Source: JBBDXI01 sp040902425 (GTDB taxonomy: Bacteria; Planctomycetota; Phycisphaerae; Phycisphaerales; UBA1924). From it: a DNA stretch of 64,000 nt. The notes below the pieces were generated by a model, which saw nothing but the letters and a program-made list of their open reading frames with translations, had not been told where the DNA came from and searched no databases. Numbering within the stretch: position 1 is the stretch's first letter; each line of letters begins with the position of its first letter. A program made the translations under genes and the position numbers. Location: assembly GCA_040902425.1 (NCBI GenBank), contig JBBDXI010000081.1:1-64000 (forward strand), written 5' to 3'. Shown in pieces: positions 25,994 through 34,158 of the stretch.

Positions 25994-27028
25994 TCAGTGC
26001 TCCAGCGTCCACGCCCCCCGCGCGGCGCGGGTCACCTCCCCCGGCGTGCCCGTCCCGATCTTCTCCTTCTCCACCCGCACCACCGGCAGCACGCCGAAGC
26101 CCGAGTTGGTCAGGAACACCTCATCCGCCGAGAGCACATCGTCGATCGAGACCATCCGCCGCTCGACCTCCATCCCCCGCTCCCGCGCCCAGCCGAGGAG
26201 CCACCCGCGCGTGATCCCCGGCAGCACCGGGCTCGCGATCACCGCCCCCTTCGTCCCTCCGTCCCCCCGTCCCTCCGCCCCTTCTTCTCCGCGCGCGATC
26301 GGCGTGACCAGCCGCCCGCCCGTCACCACCACCGCGTTGCTCACGCACCCCCCCGCCAGGTAGTTCGTTACCTGAAACACCAGCGCCTCCCCCATCCCCG
26401 CCGCCGCGGCCGCCCGCAGCTCACGCAGCCGCTGCCAGTAGTTCAGCGTCTTGTGCCCGGCCGTCGGGTCCAGCGGGTTGACCCGCATCCCCGCGATGAC
26501 CACGCCGACTCCCCGCTCGAACATCTCCGCCGGGTATTCCGTGGCCGGCTGGGCCGCGACCATCACCGTCGGGTCAACCCGTGCCGCCGACTCTCGTGCC
26601 ACCGACTTCGGCTCTGCGAAGTCGGTGCTCTTGGAATCCCCGTTCCCCTCCGGCTCCCGGTTCCCCTCATCCCCTTCGTGCCTGCGTGCCCCCGTTCCTC
26701 CCTCCCTGCCCACCAGCAGGCTCAGGTCGCCCCCCGTCACGGTCACCCGCACCCGCACCCGCCCACCCGCGTGCGCCGCGCGCTCGACCGTCTGCCCCAC
26801 CGCCTCCGCCAGGGCGTGGATGCGCAGCGAGTCCGTCAGCCCCAGCTCGCGCGCCGAGGCCGCCAGCCGCTCCAGGTGCTCACCGAGCTCAAAGACCTCC
26901 GCCCGCCCGCCCCCCGCCCGCGCCAGCATGGTCTCGAACACCCCCACCCCGTGCTGCAGCCCCGCGTCGAACGCGGAGACCCGCGCCTCGGCCTCGGTCA
27001 CGAACCGCCCATTGAGGAACACGGCCAT
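25994..27028 (-). CDS. Class IV aminotransferase with two low-complexity inserts
   Basis: A 344-residue PLP enzyme. The family start NGRFVTEAEARVSAFDAGLQ and HGVGVFETM lies at residues 6-34. The PLP-lysine region is AGHKTLNYWQRLRE near residue 191, and the later EVFLTNSGFGVLPV motif binds the cofactor phosphate. Members include branched-chain aminotransferase, D-amino acid aminotransferase and aminodeoxychorismate lyase; the exact substrate cannot be told. At 344 residues it is about 50-60 longer than usual. The excess is in two inserts coded by repeat-like DNA: around residues 108-145 (containing STDFAEPKSVAR) and around residues 248-262 (EGAEGRGDGGTKG). A TACGCT hexamer sits eight bases before the ATG. 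Confidence 0.85.
   Translation of the reverse strand: MAVFLNGRFVTEAEARVSAFDAGLQHGVGVFETMLARAGGGRAEVFELGEHLERLAASARELGLTDSLRIHALAEAVGQTVERAAHAGGRVRVRVTVTGGDLSLLVGREGGTGARRHEGDEGNREPEGNGDSKSTDFAEPKSVARESAARVDPTVMVAAQPATEYPAEMFERGVGVVIAGMRVNPLDPTAGHKTLNYWQRLRELRAAAAAGMGEALVFQVTNYLAGGCVSNAVVVTGGRLVTPIARGEEGAEGRGDGGTKGAVIASPVLPGITRGWLLGWARERGMEVERRMVSIDDVLSADEVFLTNSGFGVLPVVRVEKEKIGTGTPGEVTRAARGAWTLEH
26245..26286. repeat. Low-complexity CCCTCCGT-type tract inside the aminotransferase gene
   Basis: A tract of the type CCTTCGTCCCTCCGTCC continues with close variants. It is translated in frame as a Gly/Glu/Arg-rich loop. The same tract type occurs inside clpB at 29948-29984. Confidence 0.6.
26600..26627. 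repeat. Perfect palindrome inside the aminotransferase gene (CACCGACTTCG family)
   Basis: CACCGACTTCG and CGAAGTCGGTG form a perfect 11-bp stem around a 6-base loop. It is translated as STDFAEPKSV on the coding strand. It lies between sequences that normally adjoin in this enzyme family, so it looks like an inserted element that kept the frame. Confidence 0.8.
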
Positions 27029-27036
27029 AGGCGGCA

Positions 27037-27042
27037 AGCGTA
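27037..27042 (-). promoter_or_regulatory. -10 element before the aminotransferase gene (leaderless)
   Basis: On the minus strand TACGCT lies eight bases before the ATG. Confidence 0.45.
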
Positions 27043-27076
27043 GCGGCCGCCGCCGCACCCCTGCCTCATCACGGCA

Positions 27077-28348
27077 TCACGAGCACCCCGCCGCCACCTT
27101 CGCCAGGAAGCACTCCAGGTCGCGGATGGTCAGCACCGGCGCCGCCGTGCTCCCGTCGCAGTTGGCCCACGGGTCCCCGGCCATGAACCGCGTCACGAAG
27201 CACGAGAAGTCCGCCGCATCCAGCGTCGGCGTCCCGCCCGCCGCGCTCCAGTCGCAGTTGGCGTAGCAGGGGCGCGCCGGCAGGCGCGCGAGGTACGCCT
27301 CCTGCCCCTGCGGCCCCGCCCCGGTCCCCACGATCGTCAGCCCATCCGCCGAGACGCCCGTCGCCGTCAGCAGCAGCCAGCCCGAGAGGTCGATCCCCTG
27401 CTCCTCCAGCACGTCCTGCAGCTTCCGCATCGGGCTGCTCGCCGTCCACACCACCGCGTGGAAACCCGCGGTCGTGTCGCTCGTGCCCACCACCACCGCG
27501 CCGTCGGCGCTGATCGCCCTCGCCACGCTCTCGGTCGCCGTCGCCAGCCGGCCCAGGTCCAGCATCGCGCCGGGCGCGCCGCCGCTGCCGGCCCACCGCC
27601 ACGCCCGGTTCCCCAGCGCCGAGTTGCCCGTCCCCACCACGAAGGCGCCGCTACTTGACATCGCGTTCGCCTGCGACACCGTCCCGCCCGGCAGGAACCC
27701 CAGGGGCTTGATCCCGCCCGACGGCGTCCAGCGGAAGGCGGCCGGCGTCCCGTTCACCAGCGAGAACCCCGCGGCCGAGCCGCCGTCGGCGCTGCTCGCA
27801 AACCCGTAGCTGGCCGTCCCCCCCGGGAGCACACCCAGGCTGGTCATCCCGCCGAACGAGGTCCAGCGGAAGGCCCGGTCGCCGGCCGTGCTCCCGCTCG
27901 TCCCCACCACCGCCTGACCGTTCCCCGAGATGCCCTGCGCCACGCTGAACACCCCGCCCGGCAGCACGCCCAGGTCCACCATCCCCGTCGAGTTGATCCA
28001 GCGGAACGCGCGGCCCCCGGAGACGCCCGCGACCACCGCGCCGTTCGCGGACACCGCCCGCGCCGAGCTGCTTGTGGCAGCGCCAAGCACGCCCAGGCTC
28101 TGCATCCCCCCGCCGCCCGTCCACCGGAAGGCCCGGGGCCCCGCCGGCGTCACCGAGTCCCCGACGACGACGAGGCCATCGGATGACACCGCCAGCGCAT
28201 CGCTCGAGGTTCCCCCCGCCACGAACCCGATCCCCTGGAACGAGGCCCCGCCCCGCGTGCTCCCCTGGCCCATGGCCTCGCCCGCCGGCGCGCACAGCCC
28301 CGCGAGGCCCGCCAGTCCCGCACACGCACGCCACGCGGCCTTTGCCAT
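27077..28348 (-). CDS. Secreted HAF-repeat-like protein with GC-type dockerin tail
   Basis: A 423-residue protein. The signal peptide is AAWRACAGLAGLAGLCAPAG at residues 4-23. The body is a series of about 45-residue repeats such as AFRWTSFGGMTSLGVLPGG, and ALAVSSDGLVVVGDS variants. They resemble the HAF-type extracellular repeats of probable beta-propellers. The C-terminal 65 residues form the six-cysteine tandem module (CYANCD ... DFSCF ... WANCD ... LECF ... AAGCS). Both halves of this copy are divergent from the ones in the 39-57 kb cluster: the first reads DAADFSCFVTRF and the second TIRDLECFLAK. The ATG at 28348 was chosen because the signal peptide begins there. The tail may attach it to the cell surface, which is inference. 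Confidence 0.85.
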   Translation of the reverse strand: MAKAAWRACAGLAGLAGLCAPAGEAMGQGSTRGGASFQGIGFVAGGTSSDALAVSSDGLVVVGDSVTPAGPRAFRWTGGGGMQSLGVLGAATSSSARAVSANGAVVAGVSGGRAFRWINSTGMVDLGVLPGGVFSVAQGISGNGQAVVGTSGSTAGDRAFRWTSFGGMTSLGVLPGGTASYGFASSADGGSAAGFSLVNGTPAAFRWTPSGGIKPLGFLPGGTVSQANAMSSSGAFVVGTGNSALGNRAWRWAGSGGAPGAMLDLGRLATATESVARAISADGAVVVGTSDTTAGFHAVVWTASSPMRKLQDVLEEQGIDLSGWLLLTATGVSADGLTIVGTGAGPQGQEAYLARLPARPCYANCDWSAAGGTPTLDAADFSCFVTRFMAGDPWANCDGSTAAPVLTIRDLECFLAKVAAGCS

Positions 28349-28442
28349 CAACGCTCCCGCGGCCCCGACGGGCCCGCTCAGTCCGTTCCACGGCCGCCCG
28401 CCCCCGGTTCCCTGCCTTTCGGCCCGACCCCCGCCCGCGCAC

Positions 28443-28471
28443 AAAAAACCGACGGGGATCGCCCCGCCGGT
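28443..28471 (-). terminator. Intrinsic terminator for clpB
   Basis: On the minus strand ACCGGCGGGG and CCCCGTCGGT form a 10-bp stem with one G-U pair and a 4-base loop, followed by six T. It lies about 150 bases after the clpB stop. Confidence 0.75.
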
Positions 28472-28622
28472 GGGCTCTCGCTCCGACCGATCAACCCCCC
28501 CTCTCCCTCACCACGGGAGCACGTGAGTATGCAGCCACCGCCGGCCGAGGATGCACATCCAGCGAAGCGGCAGCGGCCGCCTCAGCACGATCTCGCACAA
28601 TCCGAGACGGCGCCGCGACCCT

Positions 28623-31289
28623 CTACCGCGCCGCCCCAACCCCCGACTGCTGCTTCTCGAACACAAAGCTCTTCCCGCGATAATCCACCGCCACCGAATC
28701 CCCCGCCCCCACCTCCCCGGCCAGGATCTTGGTGGCCAGCGCGTTCTCCACCCGCTGCTGGATCACCCGCTTCAGCGGGCGCGCGCCGTAGATCGGGTCG
28801 AAGCCCTCCTCCGCAAGGGCGCGCTTGGCGGCGTCGGTCAGGGTCAGGCTCATGCCGCGCTCGGCCATGCGCTTCCGCACCCGCTCAAGCTGGATCTCGA
28901 CGATCGCGTCGAGGTGCTCGCGGCGCAGCTGGTGGTAGATCACCACCTCGTCGATCCGGTTCAGCAGCTCCGGGCGCAGGAACCCCTCGACGCGCAGCAT
29001 CTGCCGCACCGCGGCCTCGACCTCCCAGTCCTCCGCGCCCCCCGTGGTCATCTCCTGGATCCGCTGGCTGCCGAAGTTGCTCGTCATCACGATGATCGTG
29101 TTGCGGAAATCGACCGTCCGGCCCTGCCCATCCGTCAGCCGCCCATCGTCCAGCACCTGCAGCAGGATGTTGAACACATCCGGGTGCGCCTTCTCGACCT
29201 CATCCAGCAGCACCACGCCGTACGGGCGCCGCCGCACCGCCTCCGTCAGCTGCCCGCCCTCCTCGTACCCCACGTACCCCGGCGGCGCCCCGATCAGCCG
29301 CGCCACCGCGTGCCGCTCGCCGTACTCGCTCATATCGATCCGCACCATCGCCTCTTCGGTGTCGAAGAGGAACTCCGCCAGCGCCCGGCACGTCTCGGTC
29401 TTGCCCACGCCCGTCGGCCCCAGGAACAGGAAGCTGCCGATCGGCCGGTCCGGGTCCCCCAGCCCCGCCCGCGAGCGCCGCACCGCATCCGCCACCGCCT
29501 TCAGCGCGTGCTCCTGCCCCACCACCCGCTTCGCCAGGTTCCCCTCCATGTGCGAGAGCTTCTCCCGCTCGCTCTCCAGCAGCCGCGTCACCGGGATCCC
29601 CGTCCAGTTCGCCACCACCTCCGCGATCATCTCGCCATCCACTTCCTCGCGCACCAGCGCATCCCCGCGACCCTTCCGCTCGTCGAGCGCGCGTTCCGCA
29701 TCCTTCAGCCGCCGGTCCAGCTCCCGCAGGTCGTTGTACCGGATCCTGGCCGCGGCCTCCAGGTCCCCGCGCCGCTGCGCCTGCTCCAGCTCGACCTGCC
29801 TGGCGTCCATCTCCGCCTTGATCTCCTTGACCGCATCCAGCTCCTCTTTCTCCGCCTCCCAGCGGGCCGTCAGCGCCCGGTTGCGCTCCTGCAGCTCCGA
29901 CAGTTCCTTCTCAATCCGCCCCAGCTCCCGCAGCGCGCCGTCTTTCCCCTTCGTTCCTTCGTCCCTCCGTCCCTCCGTCCCTGCCTCCAGCTTCACCGCC
30001 TCGCGCTCAATTTCGAGCTGCATAATCCGCCGCCGAAGCTCGTCCAGCTCGGTCGGCATGCTGTCGTTTTCAAGGCGGAGACGGCTGGCCGCCTCATCGA
30101 TCAGGTCGATCGCCTTGTCCGGCAGGAAGCGGTCCGCGATGTACCGGTGGCTCAGCTGCGCCGCCGCGAGGATCGCCTCATCCAGGATCCGAACCCCGTG
30201 GTGCGCCTCGTACCGCGGCTTCAGGCCCCGCAGGATCGCGACCGTCTCCTCCACCCCCGGCTGGTCCACGTGGATCGGCTGGAACCGCCGCTCGAAGGCC
30301 GGGTCCTTCTCGACGTGCTTGCGGTACTCATCCAGCGTCGTCGCCCCGATGCAGTGGATCTCGCCGCGGGCGAGCGCCGGCTTCAGCAGGTTCCCCGCGC
30401 TCACCGCCCCCTCCGCCTGCCCCGCCCCGATGATCGTGTGCAGCTCGTCGATGAACAGGATCACCCGCCCCTCGCTCGCCACCACCTCCCGCAGCACCCC
30501 CTTGAACCGCTCCTCGAACTCACCCCGGTACTTCGCCCCCGCCAGCAGCGCCCCCACATCCAGCGCCATGATCCGCTTCTCGCGCATCCCCTCCGGGCAG
30601 TCCCCGTTGATGATCCGCTGCGCCAGCCCCTCCACGATCGCCGTCTTGCCCACCCCCGGCTCCCCGATCAGCACCGGGTTGTTCTTCGTCCGCCGGCTCA
30701 GCACCTGCATCGTCCGCCGGACCTCGTTGTCCCGGCCGATCACCGGGTCCAGCTTCCCGGCCGCGGCCCGCTCCGTGAGGTCGATCGCGTACTTCTTCAG
30801 GGCCTCGTACGTCCCCTCCGCCTCCGGGCTCGAGACGTTCGTCACCCCCGAGGCCTCCCGGATCGCCTTCACCGCCTTCTCGAGCACCTTCCGGTCCGCC
30901 CCCGCGCTCCGCAGCGCTTCGCGCGCCGGCCCGCCCACATCCGCCAGCGCCAGCAGCAGGTGCTCGCTCGACACATACTGGTCCCCCATCCGCCGCGCTT
31001 CGCCATCCGCCTTGTTCAGCACATCCACGAGCGCACGCCCGCTCGTCCCCGCCCCCGACGAGGTCTTCGGCAGCCGGTCCAGCTCCGCCGCCACCTGCGA
31101 GGCCACCCGCCCGGCATCCGCCCCCGCCTTCCCCAGCACGCTCCACCCCGGCCCCGCCCCCCCGCGGTCCGCCAGCAGCGCCGCGAGCAGGTGCAGCCCC
31201 GTCACCTCGGGGTTGGATCGCGCCCCGGCATCCGCCTGCGCATCGGCGAGCACCTGCTGGGCCATGGTCGTGAGCCGGTCCGGTCGCAT
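28623..31289 (-). CDS. clpB: ATP-dependent chaperone ClpB
   Basis: An 888-residue disaggregase that works with DnaK to rescue aggregated proteins after heat stress. Order of parts: N-terminal Clp repeat domain (residues 1-150), AAA1 with Walker A GEPGVGKT near residue 210 and FIDELHTIIG, middle coiled-coil domain near 400-530, AAA2 with Walker A GPTGVGKT near residue 621, and C-terminal domain with GFDPIYGARPLKRVIQ. The start ATG has GAGAGGGG upstream. One oddity: the middle domain carries an Arg/Gly/Glu-rich insert EAGTEGRRDEGTKGKDGA near residue 435, coded by a repeat tract. No CIRCE or HspR-type operator was seen in the upstream gap. Confidence 0.97.
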   Translation of the reverse strand: MRPDRLTTMAQQVLADAQADAGARSNPEVTGLHLLAALLADRGGAGPGWSVLGKAGADAGRVASQVAAELDRLPKTSSGAGTSGRALVDVLNKADGEARRMGDQYVSSEHLLLALADVGGPAREALRSAGADRKVLEKAVKAIREASGVTNVSSPEAEGTYEALKKYAIDLTERAAAGKLDPVIGRDNEVRRTMQVLSRRTKNNPVLIGEPGVGKTAIVEGLAQRIINGDCPEGMREKRIMALDVGALLAGAKYRGEFEERFKGVLREVVASEGRVILFIDELHTIIGAGQAEGAVSAGNLLKPALARGEIHCIGATTLDEYRKHVEKDPAFERRFQPIHVDQPGVEETVAILRGLKPRYEAHHGVRILDEAILAAAQLSHRYIADRFLPDKAIDLIDEAASRLRLENDSMPTELDELRRRIMQLEIEREAVKLEAGTEGRRDEGTKGKDGALRELGRIEKELSELQERNRALTARWEAEKEELDAVKEIKAEMDARQVELEQAQRRGDLEAAARIRYNDLRELDRRLKDAERALDERKGRGDALVREEVDGEMIAEVVANWTGIPVTRLLESEREKLSHMEGNLAKRVVGQEHALKAVADAVRRSRAGLGDPDRPIGSFLFLGPTGVGKTETCRALAEFLFDTEEAMVRIDMSEYGERHAVARLIGAPPGYVGYEEGGQLTEAVRRRPYGVVLLDEVEKAHPDVFNILLQVLDDGRLTDGQGRTVDFRNTIIVMTSNFGSQRIQEMTTGGAEDWEVEAAVRQMLRVEGFLRPELLNRIDEVVIYHQLRREHLDAIVEIQLERVRKRMAERGMSLTLTDAAKRALAEEGFDPIYGARPLKRVIQQRVENALATKILAGEVGAGDSVAVDYRGKSFVFEKQQSGVGAAR
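29948..29984. repeat. CCCTCCGT-type repeat tract inside clpB
   Basis: CCTTCGTTCCTTCGTCCCTC and further CCGTCCCT units form a 4-8 base-periodic tract. It is translated in frame on the minus strand as GTEGRRDEGTKG within the coiled-coil domain. The tract is of the same kind as the one at 26245-26286. Confidence 0.7.
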
Positions 31290-31656
31290 ATGGCACCCCT
31301 CTCGGGCCTACCGCCCAACCACCCTCAACCCGGCCACAGGGTGCAATCGGCGCGCCCATCGCAGGTCCGCACGGAGCAGGGGCGCACGAACGGCCGCACT
31401 GCCGTTCTGGCAGCGTTCGGTGACGCCGCGCCCACCATATGCAAACCGGCCGGCAACGCCATGAATCCTCCCGGGCCCCGCCCCCGAATATCCCCACAGC
31501 CGGGAATCGCACCAACCCCCCGGGCGGGTTTGACAGGGCCCCCGCCACCCCGGTACAACCTCCGCGGGCGCTCTCCACCGGTGGGATCCCGGAGAGGCCC
31601 GCGGCCAGCCCCCAAGGCGGGCCCTGTCCATGCTGGAAGAAGGAAGGAAGCAGACG
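31290..31656. other. Divergent promoter gap between clpB and the lipoprotein gene
   Basis: This 367-base gap must hold both start regions. A small palindrome CTGCC-N5-GGCAG lies near 31404-31418. No clear heat-shock operator and no further gene were seen. AAGGAAGGAAG near the right end is the ribosome-binding site of the lipoprotein gene. Confidence 0.4.
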
Positions 31657-31938
31657 ATGCGCACCCCCCCCGCCGCCCTCGCCATAGCCGTTCTGGCCGC
31701 CGCTCTCCTCGCTCCCCTCGCCGGGTGCGGCGGGGGTGACACCGTTGCCAGCCGCGATGCCATGGTCCGCAACAACCCGACGCCCGACCTCGACACGCTC
31801 TACCAGCGCCCGATCGACATGGACAACCGGATGGTGCTGACCTTCGACGAGAACTGGCGCATGTTCAACCAGGACTGGGGCCGCGTCTGGCTCACCGACC
31901 GCCCCAGCCGCCTCGCCCGCGAGCGCGTCCCGCGCTGA
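31657..31938 (+). CDS. Small lipoprotein
   Basis: A 93-residue protein. The signal peptide PAALAIAVLAAALLAPLAGC ends in the lipobox LAGC near residue 24, so lipid attachment at that Cys is likely. The mature part is short and charged, with the strand-forming DNRMVLTFDENWRMFNQDWG. No family was recognised. A strong AAGGAAGGAAG ribosome-binding site supports the ATG at 31657 rather than the ATG 27 bases upstream. Confidence 0.8.
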   Translation: MRTPPAALAIAVLAAALLAPLAGCGGGDTVASRDAMVRNNPTPDLDTLYQRPIDMDNRMVLTFDENWRMFNQDWGRVWLTDRPSRLARERVPR

Positions 31939-31949
31939 GTCCCGGGTAG

Positions 31950-31968
31950 GTCGGCTCTCCGAGCCGAC
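31950..31968. repeat. Perfect palindrome (GTCGGCTC family)
   Basis: GTCGGCTC and GAGCCGAC form an 8-bp perfect stem around a 3-base loop, 12 bases after the lipoprotein stop. From memory, this element type is common between planctomycete genes. There is no T-run, so it does not look like an ordinary terminator. Confidence 0.7.
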
Positions 31969-32116
31969 ATCGTTCGTTCGTCGTTCCCCACGCTTCCCCG
32001 CGCGCCGCTCCGGCGCCCCTCACGCGCGCACCGGCCTCCCGCCGGGATGCCCCGCGCGCCCGCCGGAACCCCGCGCCCGGGGGTGCCCCCGCGCATGGGG
32101 GGATGAGGAGGCGCCC

Positions 32117-32161
32117 GTGAAAGCCGTGAAAGCCGCGAAAGCCGCGAAGGCCGCGAAGGCC
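32117..32161. repeat. Nonamer array GTGAAAGCC x5
   Basis: Five 9-base units (GTGAAAGCC twice, then GCGAAAGCC and GCGAAGGCC variants) form the very start of the Cys-rich gene. Confidence 0.8.
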
Positions 32162-32716
32162 CCGGAGTCGATGCACGACGGCCTGGTGGAGCTGAAGCCG
32201 CGTGCCCGCGGCCTGCTGGCCGCGTCGCTCCGCCGCATCCGCCGCATCCTGCTCAACGCCACCCCCGACTGCTGCCGCCAGGTCGGCGAGTGGACCGACT
32301 ATGCCTGCCTCTACAACGGCGCCAAGTGGACGATGCACACCCGCAAGGTCATGATCCTCTGGTGCTGCGACTGCGACCCGTCCGGCTCCTGCACCCCGTG
32401 CGGCGACTCGCTCGCCGGCACGACCCTGATGGGCCTCAACGGCAGCCGCCGGCCATCCGGCGCCGGCGCCCCGGGGCCCGCGCGGCGCGGCTCGCCCCTC
32501 CCGCGCACCGCCCCCACCATGTCCCTCAAGGGCCAGCCCCCGCCCAACTGCGTCGAGGTTATCGAGTACGGCCGGTGGAAGGACACCAAGCAGGCCTGCA
32601 CCGGCCCGCTCCCCGGCAGCGTCACGGGACTGGATGAGTACATCCCCGCCGGCCCGCTCCCCGCCGCGCTCCGCGGCCCCGCGCCCCGCGGCGCGCGCGC
32701 CCGCGGGCGCTCCTGA
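32117..32716 (+). CDS. Cys-rich protein of unknown function
   Basis: A 199-residue protein. The N-terminus is a Lys/Ala repeat (KAVKAAKAAKAAKAPE) encoded by five 9-base units. The central part has paired cysteines PDCCRQVGEW, YACLYNG, ILWCCDCDPSGSCTPCGDS and later NCVEVIE and QACTGP. These could form disulfides or a metal site. No signal peptide is seen ahead of the cysteines and no family was recognised. The GTG start is inferred and may be displaced by the repeat; an ATG at residue 19 is an alternative. Confidence 0.6.
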   Translation: MKAVKAAKAAKAAKAPESMHDGLVELKPRARGLLAASLRRIRRILLNATPDCCRQVGEWTDYACLYNGAKWTMHTRKVMILWCCDCDPSGSCTPCGDSLAGTTLMGLNGSRRPSGAGAPGPARRGSPLPRTAPTMSLKGQPPPNCVEVIEYGRWKDTKQACTGPLPGSVTGLDEYIPAGPLPAALRGPAPRGARARGRS

Positions 32717-32721
32717 GCGGG

Positions 32722-33945
32722 CTACATCAGCGGCGGCGTTCGGCGCGGGTGGCCGTTGCCGTTGCCGCCCCCATCGGCCCACGGGTCCAGGACAACCTTC
32801 ACGCACCCGTCCCGCTTCTGCTGGAAGGTGCTGTAGGCCTCGGCCGCCTCCGTCAGCGGGAAGCGGTGGGTGATGACGAACGACGGGTCGATCTCGCCGG
32901 CCATGATGCGGTCCAGGAGCGGCGCGAGGTAGCGGACGACGTGCGTCTGGCCGCCCTTGAAGGTGAGGCCCTTCTGGAAGGCGGCGCCGAGCGGCACCTT
33001 GTCGGCGACGCCCCCGTAGACCCCGGGGACCGAGACGGTCCCGCCCTTGCGGCAGGCGCGGATGGCCTGGCGGAGGGCGTGGATGCGGTCGGTGGCGAGG
33101 TAGAGGCTGGTCTTGATGCGGTCGTAGACGGCGTCCAGCGTGTGGCCGCTGGCCTCGAGGCCCACGGCGTCGATGCACCGGTCCGGGCCCAGGCCGCCGG
33201 TCATCTCCTCGAGCGCCTCGAACACGTCGTGGCGGGAAAAGTCCAGCGGCTCCGCGCCGCCCTGCTCGGCCATGCGGAGGCGCTCGGGGATGCTGTCGAT
33301 CGCGATGACGCGTTCAGCGCCGAACAGGTGGCAGGACCGGATGGCCATCTGCCCCACAGGCCCGCACCCCCACACCGCGACGGTGTCCCCCGGCTTGATG
33401 TCGGCCTGCTCCGCGGCCTGGTAGCCGGTGGGCAGGATGTCCGACAGGAACAGCACCTGCTCGTCGGGGATGCCGGAGGGGACCTTGATGGGGCCGACGT
33501 CGGCGCAGGGGACGCGGGCGTACTGGGCCTGGCCGCCCGCGTAGCCGCCGGTGAGGTGGGAGTAGCCGAAGAGCCCGGCGGTGGAGAAGCCCCACATCTT
33601 CTCGGCCATGGCGGCGCTGGGGTTGGTGTTGTCGCAGAGCGACCACAGCGCCGAGCGGCAGAAGAAGCACCCGCCGCAGCAGATGGTGAACGGGACGACG
33701 ACGCGGTCGCCGGCGCGGAGGTTCTTGACCGAGGGGCCGACCTCAACGACCTCGCCCATGAACTCGTGGCCGAGGATGTCGCCGGGCCTCATCATGGGGA
33801 TGAAGCCGTCGTAGAGGTGCAGGTCCGACCCGCAGATGGCGGTGGAGGTGATGCGGATGATGGCGTCCCGCGGGTTGAGGACCCGCGGCTCGGGGACATC
33901 CTGGACCCTGATGTCGTGCTTGCCGTACCAGCAGGCGGCCTTCAT
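32722..33945 (-). CDS. Zinc-dependent alcohol dehydrogenase (FDH-like)
   Basis: A 407-residue medium-chain dehydrogenase. The catalytic zinc site is in STAICGSDLHLYDG and the GHEFMGEVVEVG motif. The structural zinc cysteines are in ICCGGCFFCRSALWSLC near residue 97. The NAD-binding motif is VWGCGPVGQMA near residue 190. Similarity in order and loops is to glutathione-independent formaldehyde dehydrogenase-like enzymes, but the true substrate is unknown. An unusual Gly/Asn/Arg-rich C-terminal tail ends it. Convergent with the Cys-rich gene. Confidence 0.92.
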   Translation of the reverse strand: MKAACWYGKHDIRVQDVPEPRVLNPRDAIIRITSTAICGSDLHLYDGFIPMMRPGDILGHEFMGEVVEVGPSVKNLRAGDRVVVPFTICCGGCFFCRSALWSLCDNTNPSAAMAEKMWGFSTAGLFGYSHLTGGYAGGQAQYARVPCADVGPIKVPSGIPDEQVLFLSDILPTGYQAAEQADIKPGDTVAVWGCGPVGQMAIRSCHLFGAERVIAIDSIPERLRMAEQGGAEPLDFSRHDVFEALEEMTGGLGPDRCIDAVGLEASGHTLDAVYDRIKTSLYLATDRIHALRQAIRACRKGGTVSVPGVYGGVADKVPLGAAFQKGLTFKGGQTHVVRYLAPLLDRIMAGEIDPSFVITHRFPLTEAAEAYSTFQQKRDGCVKVVLDPWADGGGNGNGHPRRTPPLM

Positions 33946-33997
33946 GGGGTCTCTCCTGACGGGGATCGCGGGCGATCCGGGGCGCGTTGGGGTTGGC

Positions 33998-34158
33998 GTG
34001 ATGAGGTGATGACGTGATGAGGTGATGAGGTGAGCACGCCGGTCGGTGGCCAGCCGCCGCCAGGGGCACGAACCGCTGCGCGATCGCCGCTGCTGCTCAC
34101 GATCTCACCCTCCCCGATCGGCGCACCTGATCACGTCATCACCTCATCAGTTCGTCAC
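33998..34158. repeat. Inverted pair of octamer arrays (GTGATGAG type)
   Basis: Left arm, 33998-34037: GTGATGAG, GTGATGAC, GTGATGAG, GTGATGAG, GTGAGCAC. Right arm, 34127-34158: the complementary units CTGATCAC, GTCATCAC, CTCATCAG, TTCGTCAC. The arms are separated by 89 bases. The right arm covers the stop codon of the SRPBCC gene. Confidence 0.9.

Noticed and set aside
25296..26012. Minus-strand frame of 238 codons in the convergent gap
   Set aside because: Arg/Gly/Ala-rich sequence without secondary-structure pattern, start signal or recognisable family. Treated as non-coding.
26245..29984. Interpreting the CCCTCCGT tracts as sequencing artefacts
   Set aside because: Both tracts keep the reading frame of well-conserved proteins and differ in detail, so they look like real sequence.
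31290..31656. CIRCE or HAIR-type heat-shock operator upstream of clpB
   Set aside because: No TTAGCACTC-N9-GAGTGCTAA or CTTGAGT/ACTCAAG pattern was found. The only palindrome is a short CTGCC-N5-GGCAG.
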